NCBI RefSeq assembly: GCF_000421165.1
Contig: NZ_ATWI01000008.1
Location: forward strand, 124,001 to 188,000
DNA: 64,000 bases
Direction: 5' to 3'
Source: Marinobacter daepoensis DSM 16072
Lineage (GTDB): Bacteria; Pseudomonadota; Gammaproteobacteria; Pseudomonadales; Oleiphilaceae
This document shows, piece after piece, positions 48,212-56,895 of the stretch. Position 1 is the stretch's first letter. Every line of letters begins with the position of its first letter. A program made the translations under genes and the position numbers. Below the pieces are notes generated by a model. It was not told the origin of the DNA and made no database searches. It was given only the letters and a program-made list of their open reading frames with translations.

Positions 48212-49717
48212 ATGAAAGTCGCTGATGTATTCCGCGTACGGAATCCGGAGATCAGAGCTCTGCATCTGACCTGGATTGCCTTTTTTATCACCTTCTATGT
48301 CTGGTTTAACATGGCGCCGCTGGCATCCAGCATGCTGAAAAGTGTGGACTGGCTGACCAAGGACGACCTGCGCCTGTTCGCCATCTGTAACGTTGCGCTG
48401 ACCATTCCTGCCCGCATTATTGTCGGTATGGCCCTCGACCGTTTTGGCCCGCGCCGGGTGTTTTCAGTGTTGATGGTCGTGATGGCCATACCGGCGTTGG
48501 TGTTTGCTTTCGGTGACACCATGGCGCAGTTACTGGTCAGTCGCCTGGTGCTGAGTTCCATCGGAGCCAGTTTTGTGGTGGGTATTCACATGACCGCGAT
48601 GTGGTTCAAGCCTAAGGATATCGGTTTTGCCGAAGGCTTCTACGCCGGATGGGGGAACTTTGGTTCCGCAGCGGCGGCTATGTCATTGCCGACGATCGCG
48701 ATTACCCTGTATGGGGGGGAGGACGGCTGGCGTTGGGCCATTGCCCAGAGTGCCATTGTGATGGCGGCTTATGGCATCTATTACTGGTTTGCCATTACAG
48801 ACGGCCCCGCCGGTACCGTGCATCGCAAACCGCGTAAGGCCGTTGCCCTGGAAGTAAGCACCTGGGGTGATATGGTCAAACTGATCCTCTGGACGATCCC
48901 CCTTGTGGGCGTCCTGGCGATTCTGGTTTGGCGCATCCAGAACATGGGGTATCTGTCTGCGACCGGGGCGGCCATCTGCTACGCCATCATTTTTGCCATT
49001 GTCTGCTACCAGATAGTGCAGATCCTGAGAGTGAATGTGCCCATCCTGAAAAAAGGCGTGCCGGAGGATGATAAATATCCGTTCAACAGCGTGGCGGCGC
49101 TGAACAGTACGTACTTCGCGAATTTTGGCGCCGAGCTGGCGGTGGTTTCCATGCTGCCGATGTTTTTTGAGGAAACCTGGAGTCTGAGCGCAACCGCCGC
49201 GGGCCTGATTGCCGCCTCCTTTGCATTTGTGAACCTGATGGCCCGGCCAATGGGCGGGCTGGTGTCCGACCGGATGGGCAACCGCCGTTTTGTGATGCTC
49301 AGCTATATGTTTGGCATTGCGGTGGGTTTTGGTCTGATGGGGCTTCTGGACTCCAATTGGCCGCTGATTGTGGCGGTGTCGATTACCGTGTTCACCTCCT
49401 TTTTTGTGCAGGGAGCTGAGGGCGCCACCTTTGGGATAATCCCTTCCATCAAACGCCGGCTGACCGGGCAGATCTCTGGTATGGCGGGGGCATACGGTAA
49501 CGTGGGGGCGGTGGTGTATCTGACCATCTTCACTTTTGTAACGCCAACTCAGTTCTTTTTCATTATCGCGGCCGGGGCGTTCATCAGTTGGGTGTTGTGT
49601 GTCCTGTGGCTGAAAGAGCCTGAAAGTGGCTTCTCGGAGGAATACCACGTGTCTTCTGTGGATCTTCAGATTGAAGAGGAGGAGCGCCAGCGGCTGGCAG
49701 GTCAGGCCGCCAGATAG
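48212..49717 (+). CDS. NarK-family MFS transporter (third copy)
   Basis: A 501-residue transporter with twelve membrane segments and nitrate/nitrite porter signatures FYAGWGNFGSAAAAMSLP and GMAGAYGNVGAVVYL. It has a longer central loop and a charged C terminus (QIEEEERQRLAGQAAR). It probably moves nitrate or nitrite, but sequence divergence from the two other copies makes its substrate less certain. A strong terminator follows. Confidence 0.82.
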   Translation: MKVADVFRVRNPEIRALHLTWIAFFITFYVWFNMAPLASSMLKSVDWLTKDDLRLFAICNVALTIPARIIVGMALDRFGPRRVFSVLMVVMAIPALVFAFGDTMAQLLVSRLVLSSIGASFVVGIHMTAMWFKPKDIGFAEGFYAGWGNFGSAAAAMSLPTIAITLYGGEDGWRWAIAQSAIVMAAYGIYYWFAITDGPAGTVHRKPRKAVALEVSTWGDMVKLILWTIPLVGVLAILVWRIQNMGYLSATGAAICYAIIFAIVCYQIVQILRVNVPILKKGVPEDDKYPFNSVAALNSTYFANFGAELAVVSMLPMFFEETWSLSATAAGLIAASFAFVNLMARPMGGLVSDRMGNRRFVMLSYMFGIAVGFGLMGLLDSNWPLIVAVSITVFTSFFVQGAEGATFGIIPSIKRRLTGQISGMAGAYGNVGAVVYLTIFTFVTPTQFFFIIAAGAFISWVLCVLWLKEPESGFSEEYHVSSVDLQIEEEERQRLAGQAAR

Positions 49718-49748
49718 AAGCTAGGCAGCCTACCCACAAGGCAGACTA

Positions 49749-49778
49749 CCCGCCGGGGTTGATCCCGGCGGGTTTTTT
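49749..49778 (+). terminator. Intrinsic terminator after the third NarK-like gene
   Basis: CCCGCCGGG and CCCGGCGGG form a perfect 9-bp stem around GTTGAT and run into six T. Classic intrinsic terminator. Confidence 0.93.
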
Positions 49779-49803
49779 CATGCGTGTTGATAAGGGGGGG
49801 CAT

Positions 49804-49830
49804 AAAAAAGTCAGCCCTTTTGAGGCTGGC
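49804..49830 (-). terminator. Terminator after narK2
   Basis: On the minus strand CAGCC pairs with GGCTG and is followed by six T, 30-50 bases past the narK2 stop. The stem is short (5 bp plus a mismatch), so the call is moderate. Confidence 0.6.
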
Positions 49831-49861
49831 AAACAGAGGTCGGATGGCCGGACTCGTGCGG

Positions 49862-51454
49862 TTACGGGTTCTTGATGTAGGCGTTCTTGCGGAGATAGAA
49901 CCACCAGTTAACCACCAGGCAAACTGCATAGAACACAGCGAATCCGTACATGGCCACTTCCGGTGTGCCGGCCTGGATCTCCTGCCCCATCACCCGGGGT
50001 GCGATGAAGGCACCGTACGCGGCGACGGCAGAGGTCCAGCCCAGTACCGGGCCCTTCTGCTGCTGGTTGAAGATGAAACCAATGCTGCGGAAGGTGGAGC
50101 CATTGCCAATACCGCTGGCGGCGAACATCACAATGAACAGGATCAGGAACAGGGCAAAGTAGCTGTTCGGATCCGTTGAGTTGTAGGCCAGCATCATCAC
50201 GTAGCCGGTGGCAACGGAGGCGACGACCATCACCACTGAGATGACCTGGGTGACAATGGAGCCGCCCAGCTTGTCAGAAATCCATCCGCCAACCGGGCGG
50301 ATCAGGGCGCCGACAAACGGCCCCATCCAGGCCCAGGTCAGAGCGCTGGGCGCATCCGGATTGACCACCCGAGTCATGGTGCCATCGGCACCTACTTCCA
50401 TCATGTTGCCGAAAATGACGCTGATGGACAGGGGCAGGGCGGCAGAAAACCCGATGAATGAGCCGAAAGTCAGAATGTAAAGCACGGTCATGGACCAGGT
50501 GTGCTTGTTGCTGAAAATGGCAAACTGGTTCTTGATGTTGGGCTTGATATTACCGGGGATCAGCCTGAGCAGCACCACGGTCAGTACGATGGTGATGGGC
50601 AGGGCCAGCCACATATTCATGACTGACAGGGCCCAGACGCCGGCAATAGAGGTCAGCAGGCCAACGCCATAGAGGCCAAGAATCTTGCCGAAGGCCGACA
50701 TCGAGCTGCCCGGGTTCGGAGTCACCACCTTGAGGTTGTTCATGCCGAACCAGCCCGCGAAGGCAAGCGGAATCAGGAACAGCAGCCAGATGAAGCCGGC
50801 ATTCTGGATCCAGGTGTCGGTACCTGCCTCAATGCGGCCGATCAGGGTGCCGCTGGGGCTTTGCAGCTGCATAGGGTCACCGGCAAGGGCGCCGAACACA
50901 CCGACGGTCATCACCAGGGGAATCAGAATCTGCATGGCGGTCACGCCGAAATTACCCAGGCCCGCGTTCATGCCCAGCCCGTAACCCTGTTTGCTCTTGG
51001 GATAAAACGCGCTGATGTTGCTCATGGAGCAGGCAAAGTTACCACCACCAATACCGGACAGCAGCGTCAGTGCCTGGAACACGATGAACGGTGTATCCGG
51101 GTTCATCAGGGCGACACCGGTGCCGAACGCCGGGATCATCAGCAAGGCTGTCGTCAGAAAAACGGTATTGCGACCGCCGGCAATCTTGATCATGAACGAA
51201 GCCGGAATTCGCAGGGTTGCGCCGGACAAACCGGCAATGGCCGTTAGTGTGAACAGCTGTTCAACGGTGAAAGAAAAACCCAGGTTTTTCATCTGGGTGG
51301 TGATCATTCCCCACATTAGCCAGATGGCGAATCCCATCAGCAGGCTGGGAATGGAAATCCACAGGTTGCGGGAGGCGACTTTCTTGCCTTCCCGCTCCCA
51401 GAATTCTTTATTTTCGACATCCCAGTGTTCAATATCGGCGTTGGTTTTTGCCAT
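49862..51454 (-). CDS. narK2: Nitrate/nitrite antiporter (NarK2-like)
   Basis: A 530-residue MFS transporter of the NarK2/NarU type with twelve membrane segments. Signatures GLGMNAGLGNFGVTAMQILIPL and SAVAAYGAFIAPRVMGQ are present, and the N-terminal polar part DIEHWDVENKEFWEREGKKVASRNLWISIP is typical of this subgroup, which exchanges nitrate for nitrite. AGGAGCTT lies upstream of the ATG. Confidence 0.9.
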   Translation of the reverse strand: MAKTNADIEHWDVENKEFWEREGKKVASRNLWISIPSLLMGFAIWLMWGMITTQMKNLGFSFTVEQLFTLTAIAGLSGATLRIPASFMIKIAGGRNTVFLTTALLMIPAFGTGVALMNPDTPFIVFQALTLLSGIGGGNFACSMSNISAFYPKSKQGYGLGMNAGLGNFGVTAMQILIPLVMTVGVFGALAGDPMQLQSPSGTLIGRIEAGTDTWIQNAGFIWLLFLIPLAFAGWFGMNNLKVVTPNPGSSMSAFGKILGLYGVGLLTSIAGVWALSVMNMWLALPITIVLTVVLLRLIPGNIKPNIKNQFAIFSNKHTWSMTVLYILTFGSFIGFSAALPLSISVIFGNMMEVGADGTMTRVVNPDAPSALTWAWMGPFVGALIRPVGGWISDKLGGSIVTQVISVVMVVASVATGYVMMLAYNSTDPNSYFALFLILFIVMFAASGIGNGSTFRSIGFIFNQQQKGPVLGWTSAVAAYGAFIAPRVMGQEIQAGTPEVAMYGFAVFYAVCLVVNWWFYLRKNAYIKNP

Positions 51455-51548
51455 GGTTAAGCTCCTCGTTTTCTCGACCCGGAGCCACCGGATGCAGTGG
51501 CTGTCACGGCGTTGGGGTCATTTTGCAAACGAGGCGAGTGGTTCAATC

Positions 51549-51562
51549 CTGTTAAATATCAA
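51549..51562. promoter_or_regulatory. Possible FNR-type box upstream of narK2
   Basis: CTGTTAAATATCAA matches the right half ATCAA fully and the left half TTGAT at three of five positions. It is 95 bases before the narK2 ATG. A weak candidate, supported mainly by context. Confidence 0.35.
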
Positions 51563-51714
51563 GGAAGGTTACAGGGAATATGATCTCGTAAACCGGCTGG
51601 TTTCTCAGCTGGTTTGAAACGTTTTTTAACCCTTTTAAAACAATTGGTTATGTTGGTGGTACGCTGGAGGTAGTAGTTGCCTTTCGAGTTGGCGCAGTGG
51701 AGGTAGCCAATCAT
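51559..51714 (-). CDS. Putative 51-residue protein downstream of nnrS copy 2
   Basis: A 51-residue frame begins MIGYLHCANSKGNYYLQRTT and continues with a basic middle (FKRVKKRFK) and three cysteines. Its ATG overlaps the nnrS stop as ATGA, a common sign of translational coupling. The DNA around its start (TACCTCCACTGCGCCA on this strand) recurs with one mismatch at the start of a similar frame upstream of narK1, where the peptide begins MRYLQCAS. I do not recognise the family. It could be a real small protein or a coincidental frame over a regulatory element. Confidence 0.4.
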   Translation of the reverse strand: MIGYLHCANSKGNYYLQRTTNITNCFKRVKKRFKPAEKPAGLRDHIPCNLP

Positions 51715-52862
51715 TTCCGGGGCTTGTTGGGGGCCGCACCGGGCTTTTGAACGCGAGGATAGAGCGCGAGTAGCTGGCCGGCGACGCCTGTAAAGGTCAG
51801 GCCCCAGCAGCCGGCGGATAACCACAGAAGCTCAGGTTGTGAGTAAGGTGAGGCACCCGCCAGGTAGCGGCTGATGGTGGCGGCTGCGATCAGAACCGCG
51901 ATGGTGATAACTTGCCAGGCTGGCGGAAATGTCCGGCGTGCCCGCTGCCAGGCCAGTCGAAGCATCACGCTCCCCGAGAGTGTCCCCAGCGCTCCGACAA
52001 CAATCAGGTGCAGCGAGGGAAGAACCGGCCGTCCGGTCAGCAGGTGCCCGCCTGCGAACGCCGCGCCGATGGCCAGCCACAGATAGCCAAGGGCCAGCAC
52101 CAGCAGGTCGGGCCGGTTGCTGCAGTGCCAGAGCTTCCAGCGGACAATCCGGGTAACTACCAGCGCGCTGGCTGAGGTAAGAAGAAGTCCGGCCAGCTGT
52201 TTGGTGGTACTGAACAGCATCAACGCCATGGCGATCGGCAAGATGATCAGCAGCACCCCTTCGATGTGTGGTTGTATCCGGGCTTGCAGAGGAATATCCC
52301 GTTTTTCCAGCGTACCGGCCACGGCCGGCGCAATAATCCTTCCGCCCATAAAAATCATCAGTAATAGCAGGCCCACGATGGTGGTTTGGAGCAGGCGGCG
52401 GGTGTCTGGCAACGGCAGTCCGGATTGTGTCAGAAAATAGATCAAAGCCATCAGGCAGAGCACGAGAATCAGCGGGCCGGCAATTTTGTTGCGCCATTTC
52501 TTGGCGGCCTGAAACCGAGGCACCACGTGCCATGCCAGCAGCAATGCAAAAGCCGGGCTGAGCAGTTGGGCGACGATGGTGTCGGGTGCCAGCAGCCAGG
52601 CAAGCCGGGCCGATAACCAGAGCCCAAAGAGTGGAGCCAGTATGCGCTGGGGTTGTGAGCCGAGCGTGTAACCGGCAATCAGTGCCAGGGCGAAACCAAA
52701 AATCAGCTCATGGCCATGGCCGGCGCCAATCAGCCCGGGTGGCCAGCCAGAGCCGGATAGCACCGCGTAGATAGACAGGGGAACCACCACAGCGGCCCAG
52801 AGCGATGCCGCCGGAAAGAACAACCAGAACGTATGGATGGGCTTGTGGGGCCTGGTAGCCAT
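51711..52862 (-). CDS. nnrS: NnrS family membrane protein (copy 2)
   Basis: A 383-residue protein with about twelve membrane segments and NnrS features: FWLFFPAASLWAAVVVPLSIYAV, GHELIFGFALALIAGYTL with the HE motif, and LPSLHLIVVGALGTLSGSVMLR. It is more diverged from copy 1 than recent duplication would give. ATG 52862 is chosen because GGAGAG precedes it; the frame is open to 53030 and includes another ATG at 52901 without a ribosome site. Confidence 0.85.
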   Translation of the reverse strand: MATRPHKPIHTFWLFFPAASLWAAVVVPLSIYAVLSGSGWPPGLIGAGHGHELIFGFALALIAGYTLGSQPQRILAPLFGLWLSARLAWLLAPDTIVAQLLSPAFALLLAWHVVPRFQAAKKWRNKIAGPLILVLCLMALIYFLTQSGLPLPDTRRLLQTTIVGLLLLMIFMGGRIIAPAVAGTLEKRDIPLQARIQPHIEGVLLIILPIAMALMLFSTTKQLAGLLLTSASALVVTRIVRWKLWHCSNRPDLLVLALGYLWLAIGAAFAGGHLLTGRPVLPSLHLIVVGALGTLSGSVMLRLAWQRARRTFPPAWQVITIAVLIAAATISRYLAGASPYSQPELLWLSAGCWGLTFTGVAGQLLALYPRVQKPGAAPNKPRK

Positions 52863-53004
52863 CGTCCGCTCTCCGGCAGGGGGGAGAATGCTCGTAGTCA
52901 TCTGCTGACGTTGAAGCCGGTGTGGTGATCCACTAAAAGTGAGATTAAGAGAGCATGATACAGGTGGACACCATGGCAAGGACACAACTCCTGAGCTTGC
53001 CGTT

Positions 53005-53664
53005 CTATATGCTGTGCGGCAATACGCCAAAATAAATGGCGCTGAAATGGCAGGCGCTGCCGCCGATCACAAAGAGATGCCAGATCGCATGCATGTACGG
53101 AATGCGGTCAGCCAGGTAGAAGGCCACGCCGGCGGTGTAGACGATACCTCCGGCAATGGTCAGTGTCAGGGCGGTTTCGCTGAGACTGGCCACCAGGTCA
53201 GATGATGCGAAGGTGATCAACCAGCCCATGGCGATGTAAATGCCCACTCGAATGAGTTTAAACCGATTCTTGAAGATGACTTTCAGGATGACACCGGTCA
53301 GCGCCAGCGACCAGATCACGGCAAACAGCGTCCAACCCGTCGTGCCGCGCATGTTGACGAGCAGGAAAGGGGTATAGGTTCCTGCGATCAGAATAAAGAT
53401 CGCGCAGTGATCCAGAGTTTTGAAGGCGGTCTTCAGGCGGGGGTGACGGACGCCGTGGTAAAGGGCTGATGCCAGATAAAGCAGGATCAGTGAGGCACCG
53501 AATACGCTGAAACTGATGATTTTCCAGATATCACCCAACTGGCTTGCCCCAATGATCAGAGCTATTGTGCCGACTACGCTGAGCAGCGCTCCCAGTCCGT
53601 GAGTCGCACTGTTGATCCACTCTTCGATCCGGTGATGGAGAGAGTCCGTCTGGCTGTGATTCAT
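53005..53664 (-). CDS. HlyIII/PAQR family membrane protein (YqfA homologue)
   Basis: A 219-residue seven-helix membrane protein of the haemolysin III/PAQR family: EEWINSATHGLGALLSVVGT with the conserved His, LYHGVRH, LDHCAIFILIAGTYTPFLL and the late HAIWHLFVIGGSACHF. These conserved Ser, His and Asp residues form the putative zinc site. PAQR proteins are thought to act in lipid metabolism or membrane fluidity. A FabR-like palindrome overlaps its promoter region. Confidence 0.9.
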   Translation of the reverse strand: MNHSQTDSLHHRIEEWINSATHGLGALLSVVGTIALIIGASQLGDIWKIISFSVFGASLILLYLASALYHGVRHPRLKTAFKTLDHCAIFILIAGTYTPFLLVNMRGTTGWTLFAVIWSLALTGVILKVIFKNRFKLIRVGIYIAMGWLITFASSDLVASLSETALTLTIAGGIVYTAGVAFYLADRIPYMHAIWHLFVIGGSACHFSAIYFGVLPHSI

Positions 53665-53705
53665 GGTGTGGGTTTTACCTTGTCTGGAAATTGCGATACA
53701 ACGAA

Positions 53706-53738
53706 AGTATAGGGTATTTCAGCGTACAAGTGTACGCA
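53706..53738 (-). promoter_or_regulatory. FabR-like palindrome at the yqfA-homologue promoter
   Basis: GCGTACAAGTGTACGC at 53722-53737 is a perfect 16-base palindrome preceded by A, close to the E. coli FabR operator pattern AGCGTACA-N-GTGT-CGCT as I remember it. On the minus strand a -10 box TATACT (53706-53711) lies just downstream, so the palindrome would cover the -35 region, the right place for a repressor. It is 57 bases before the ATG. Confidence 0.55.
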
Positions 53739-53871
53739 AACGGCGTTTGGTGAATATTCTGTGACTTTGTTCAGAAAAACTGATGAACCTGCCGTAAAAC
53801 TTCCGTTTTTTTATCCGGACAGAACCCGTTACGATTCGCGGCATTGAACGCAAACACAGGAGATTGTTGCG

Positions 53872-54471
53872 ATGGCGAAAGTTCTGGTTCTTTACTATTC
53901 AATGTACGGTCATATCGAATCTATGGCGAACACGGTTGCCGAAGGTGCGCGCGGTGTGGAAGGTGCCGAGGTTGTCGTGAAGCGAGTGCCGGAAACCATG
54001 GCTGATGAGGCTTTCCTGAACGCCGGGGGTAAGTCTGACCAGGCGGCTCCGGTGGCCGACCCGAAAGAACTGGCTGACTACGATGCCATCATCTTCGGCA
54101 CGCCTACCCGCTTCGGTAACATGGCGGGGCAGATGCGCACGTTTCTGGATCAGACCGGCGGGCTTTGGGCGGAAGGTAAGTTGTTTGGCAAGGTTGGCAG
54201 TGTGTTTACATCAACCGGGACTGGGGGTGGTCAGGAAATGACCATTACCTCTTTCTGGACATCGCTTGCCCATCACGGCATGGTGCTCGCGCCCATTGGA
54301 TACGGTACACCTGAATTCTTCGATATTTCTGAAGTGAACGGTGGCACCCCCTACGGCGCCTCTACCATTGCCGGTGGTGATGGCAGTCGTCAGCCGAGCA
54401 ATAAGGAGCTGGCCATTGCCCGTTTTCAGGGTAAGCATGTGGCAGAGTTGGCGATCAAGCTGCACGGCTGA
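53872..54471 (+). CDS. wrbA: NAD(P)H:quinone oxidoreductase WrbA
   Basis: A 199-residue flavodoxin-like enzyme. The FMN-phosphate loop [10 protein letters not shown], the [21 protein letters not shown] strand-loop and the [11 protein letters not shown] segment are WrbA hallmarks. It reduces quinones by two electrons and limits oxidative stress. AGGAG lies upstream. It diverges from the HlyIII gene. Confidence 0.96.
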   Translation: MAKVLVLYYSMYGHIESMANTVAEGARGVEGAEVVVKRVPETMADEAFLNAGGKSDQAAPVADPKELADYDAIIFGTPTRFGNMAGQMRTFLDQTGGLWAEGKLFGKVGSVFTSTGTGGGQEMTITSFWTSLAHHGMVLAPIGYGTPEFFDISEVNGGTPYGASTIAGGDGSRQPSNKELAIARFQGKHVAELAIKLHG

Positions 54472-54525
54472 CAGAGCCCGGGAGTGGCTCAGGGTATTGG
54501 CGGCGGGCAGGGTTCCGCCGCTTTT

Positions 54526-55239
54526 TCAGGGTTTGCCTGCTTGGTTGGCAAAGGCGGTTTTCAGGCGAGAAAACGTGGCAGGAACGACGCCTAGCCAAGA
54601 GGCCAGTTGATTGTCGGGGACCCGCTTTACCAGTTCCGGATATTCATCCATTAGCAGTTGATAGCGCTCGGGTGCCGACATGGTGTGTTTTCGATACTCG
54701 CGCATGCTGGTCAGCTCGGCGATTTCCTCCGTCAGGACCAGGGCGAACTTGTGCCACTGGCCATCTCCATAGTTCTGAATGGCAGACCGAAAGTCCGCAA
54801 AATCGGCGACCCAGACGGTCGCTGGCAAGACGCTGGTCAGGCAAAGTGTGTTGCGGACTGTGCGACTTCGGCCAAAGACGGGCCAGATCAGATCGCCTTC
54901 TGAGAAAAAGTGGTGAATCGCCACCTTCCCTGAGGAAGACTCCCTGAACAGTCGGAGAACCCCATGCTGGATCAGGTAGACATGGCGCCACGGCTGGTCG
55001 TGTTTTTCCAGAGGGGTTTCCGGCTCTACCCGGTGTTGTTGAAACAGGTTCGCCAGAGTGTCGAGAAAGCGGGCCTCGGGATGATCCTGGTTGGCATTCA
55101 GACAAATGCCAAACGCATGACTGAGGCCGTTCAGGAGGGCCACCTCGGCGGGAGCGACGCTGTACTGGATGAGGTCGTTGTTACTTTCCCCCAACAGGCA
55201 CGGTGCAGAGGCCACCGCGGGCCTGAAACTGCTGTTCAT
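54526..55239 (-). CDS. Crp/Fnr family transcriptional regulator
   Basis: A 237-residue regulator with a cyclic-nucleotide-type effector domain (WRHVYLIQHGVLRLFRESSSGKVAIHHFFSEGDLIWP, about residues 83-120) and a C-terminal helix-turn-helix (VPDNQLASWLGVVPATFSRLKTAF). It lacks the N-terminal cysteine cluster of FNR, so it does not carry that type of iron-sulfur sensor. Position beside nirN suggests a role in denitrification, as with DNR, but it is diverged from DNR and this is inference. An acidic-poor N-terminal extension of about 45 residues is unusual for the family. Confidence 0.78.
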   Translation of the reverse strand: MNSSFRPAVASAPCLLGESNNDLIQYSVAPAEVALLNGLSHAFGICLNANQDHPEARFLDTLANLFQQHRVEPETPLEKHDQPWRHVYLIQHGVLRLFRESSSGKVAIHHFFSEGDLIWPVFGRSRTVRNTLCLTSVLPATVWVADFADFRSAIQNYGDGQWHKFALVLTEEIAELTSMREYRKHTMSAPERYQLLMDEYPELVKRVPDNQLASWLGVVPATFSRLKTAFANQAGKP

Positions 55240-55341
55240 ATGTTGACCCCGACTGCATTAGCGTAGGCCAATTATCCTACCATGAAAGCAATATCCGAAA
55301 TGACTTAAACGATTAAGCATATGTTATTGAGTCGATAAGGG

Positions 55342-56856
55342 TCAGTGACTGGTGCCTTCCTCATAGTTGATTTTGTTCCAGACGTTGTACTTACCGGAGG
55401 GCTTCTTCATGGGAAGTCGTTTTTCTTCCTCAAGGGTATCGGCGTCATAGACAATGATGGCGCCGTCATTGTCCCAAATGCTCAGGAGTAGCTTTTCGCC
55501 ATAACGGTCAAATTCCACGTGGGCGGCCACTTTGCCGGGTTCCGGTTGCAGAGTTCTGACAATTTCCAGAGTTTGTTTATCGATAATGTGCACTTTGTCG
55601 GCGTTGGGGCCAAAGAACACGTCTGCCCAGGCATAGCGGGAGTTTTCATGGCTGCGCATGAAGAACCCGGGGCCCTCGGTTTTCAGCGTCTTGATGACTT
55701 GCCAGGTGTCCATATCAATGATGGATATGGCGCCGGCACGGAAGTGGGGGGTGGCCATTACCCGGCGGCCTTCGTACTCCCAGGTAATGCCGGAGCCCAG
55801 GTGTGGCATGCCGGGCAGAGGAAGTTCTGCCGTGGTTTGGCCGGTATCCAGATCGATCACAACGCCGTGTTTTCCGTCCCGGGCAGCGCCGATCAGGTGT
55901 CGGTAGCCCGGGTCGAAGAAGAAGTCGTCGAGCAGGGTGTCGGTGGTCATGCGGCGGACTTTGGCTTCACCGTTTTCCACAGCGATTTCCCAGGCCTCTG
56001 GCATGTCTTTCAGAGCGGCGATAAAGCTGCCTCTGGGCGGCGCAGTGTAGACCGCGCTGACTCGCGAGCTGTCTCCGGCGTCGTTTTGAACAGGGATAAA
56101 GTCCAGCATGTCCAGATTCCTGGCATCGAACAGCACCATGGAATGAGGAAGATAATTAGCCGCCAGGACGTAGTTGCCGTCAGCAGAAACTGCAATGTTG
56201 CGCATGTTGATGCCGGCACGAACTTCCGCCACCACTTTCAGGTTGTAGATATCGTATTTGGTAATCCAGCCATCCCGGGAGCCGAAGTATACATAACGGC
56301 CGTCCGGGCTGTATTTCGGCCCGCCGTGCAGGGCAAAGCGGCTGGGGAACCGATGAATGGGCTCCAGCTTGTCGCCATCAAGCAGGGTGACGTGATGATC
56401 ACCGATTTCCACCACCAGGAACAGGTTCATCAGGTCCGCCTCAAACACCGGCTTATCCGGCAGCGAACCCTGGGGGTGAGAGACTTCCTGACTACTGCGG
56501 ATTTCCGCTTCGCCCCATTTCAGTTCATGGCTCGGGGGCTGATAGATGAAGTCAGTCAGTGCGGCGATCTGCTCGTTGTTGAGCAGAGTTTGATAGCCTC
56601 CCATCTGGGTCGCCGGACGCCCCTCACGAATCACCTGTTCAGCCTCGGACTGTTTCAGGCGCCCCAGGTTATCTGGTAACAGAGCCGGCCCCATGCCGCC
56701 GAGGCGGTCGGGCCCGTGGCAGGCTGCGCATTGCTGCAGATAAAGGGTTTCGGTGCTGATGTTTTCGGCTTGGTCGGCCTGCGCCTGGCCGCCTATCAGG
56801 GCGCCGATCAGTAGCATTGCTTTCGTCAGACTTGCTTGGGTTCGGTTCAGGGTCAC
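55342..56856 (-). CDS. nirN: Dihydro-haem d1 dehydrogenase NirN
   Basis: A 504-residue periplasmic protein with a signal peptide, a c-type haem domain (Cys43, Cys46, His47 in CAACH) and an eight-bladed d1-type propeller. NirN performs the last oxidation that converts dihydro-d1 to haem d1 and is related to NirS. The start is GTG 56856 with GGAG upstream. It is the last gene of the nirS-D-L-G-H-J-E-N group. Confidence 0.93.
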   Translation of the reverse strand: MTLNRTQASLTKAMLLIGALIGGQAQADQAENISTETLYLQQCAACHGPDRLGGMGPALLPDNLGRLKQSEAEQVIREGRPATQMGGYQTLLNNEQIAALTDFIYQPPSHELKWGEAEIRSSQEVSHPQGSLPDKPVFEADLMNLFLVVEIGDHHVTLLDGDKLEPIHRFPSRFALHGGPKYSPDGRYVYFGSRDGWITKYDIYNLKVVAEVRAGINMRNIAVSADGNYVLAANYLPHSMVLFDARNLDMLDFIPVQNDAGDSSRVSAVYTAPPRGSFIAALKDMPEAWEIAVENGEAKVRRMTTDTLLDDFFFDPGYRHLIGAARDGKHGVVIDLDTGQTTAELPLPGMPHLGSGITWEYEGRRVMATPHFRAGAISIIDMDTWQVIKTLKTEGPGFFMRSHENSRYAWADVFFGPNADKVHIIDKQTLEIVRTLQPEPGKVAAHVEFDRYGEKLLLSIWDNDGAIIVYDADTLEEEKRLPMKKPSGKYNVWNKINYEEGTSH

Positions 56857-56895
56857 CAGTTACCGCTCCAGGTTGATCAGATGTCGTCGTATCGC

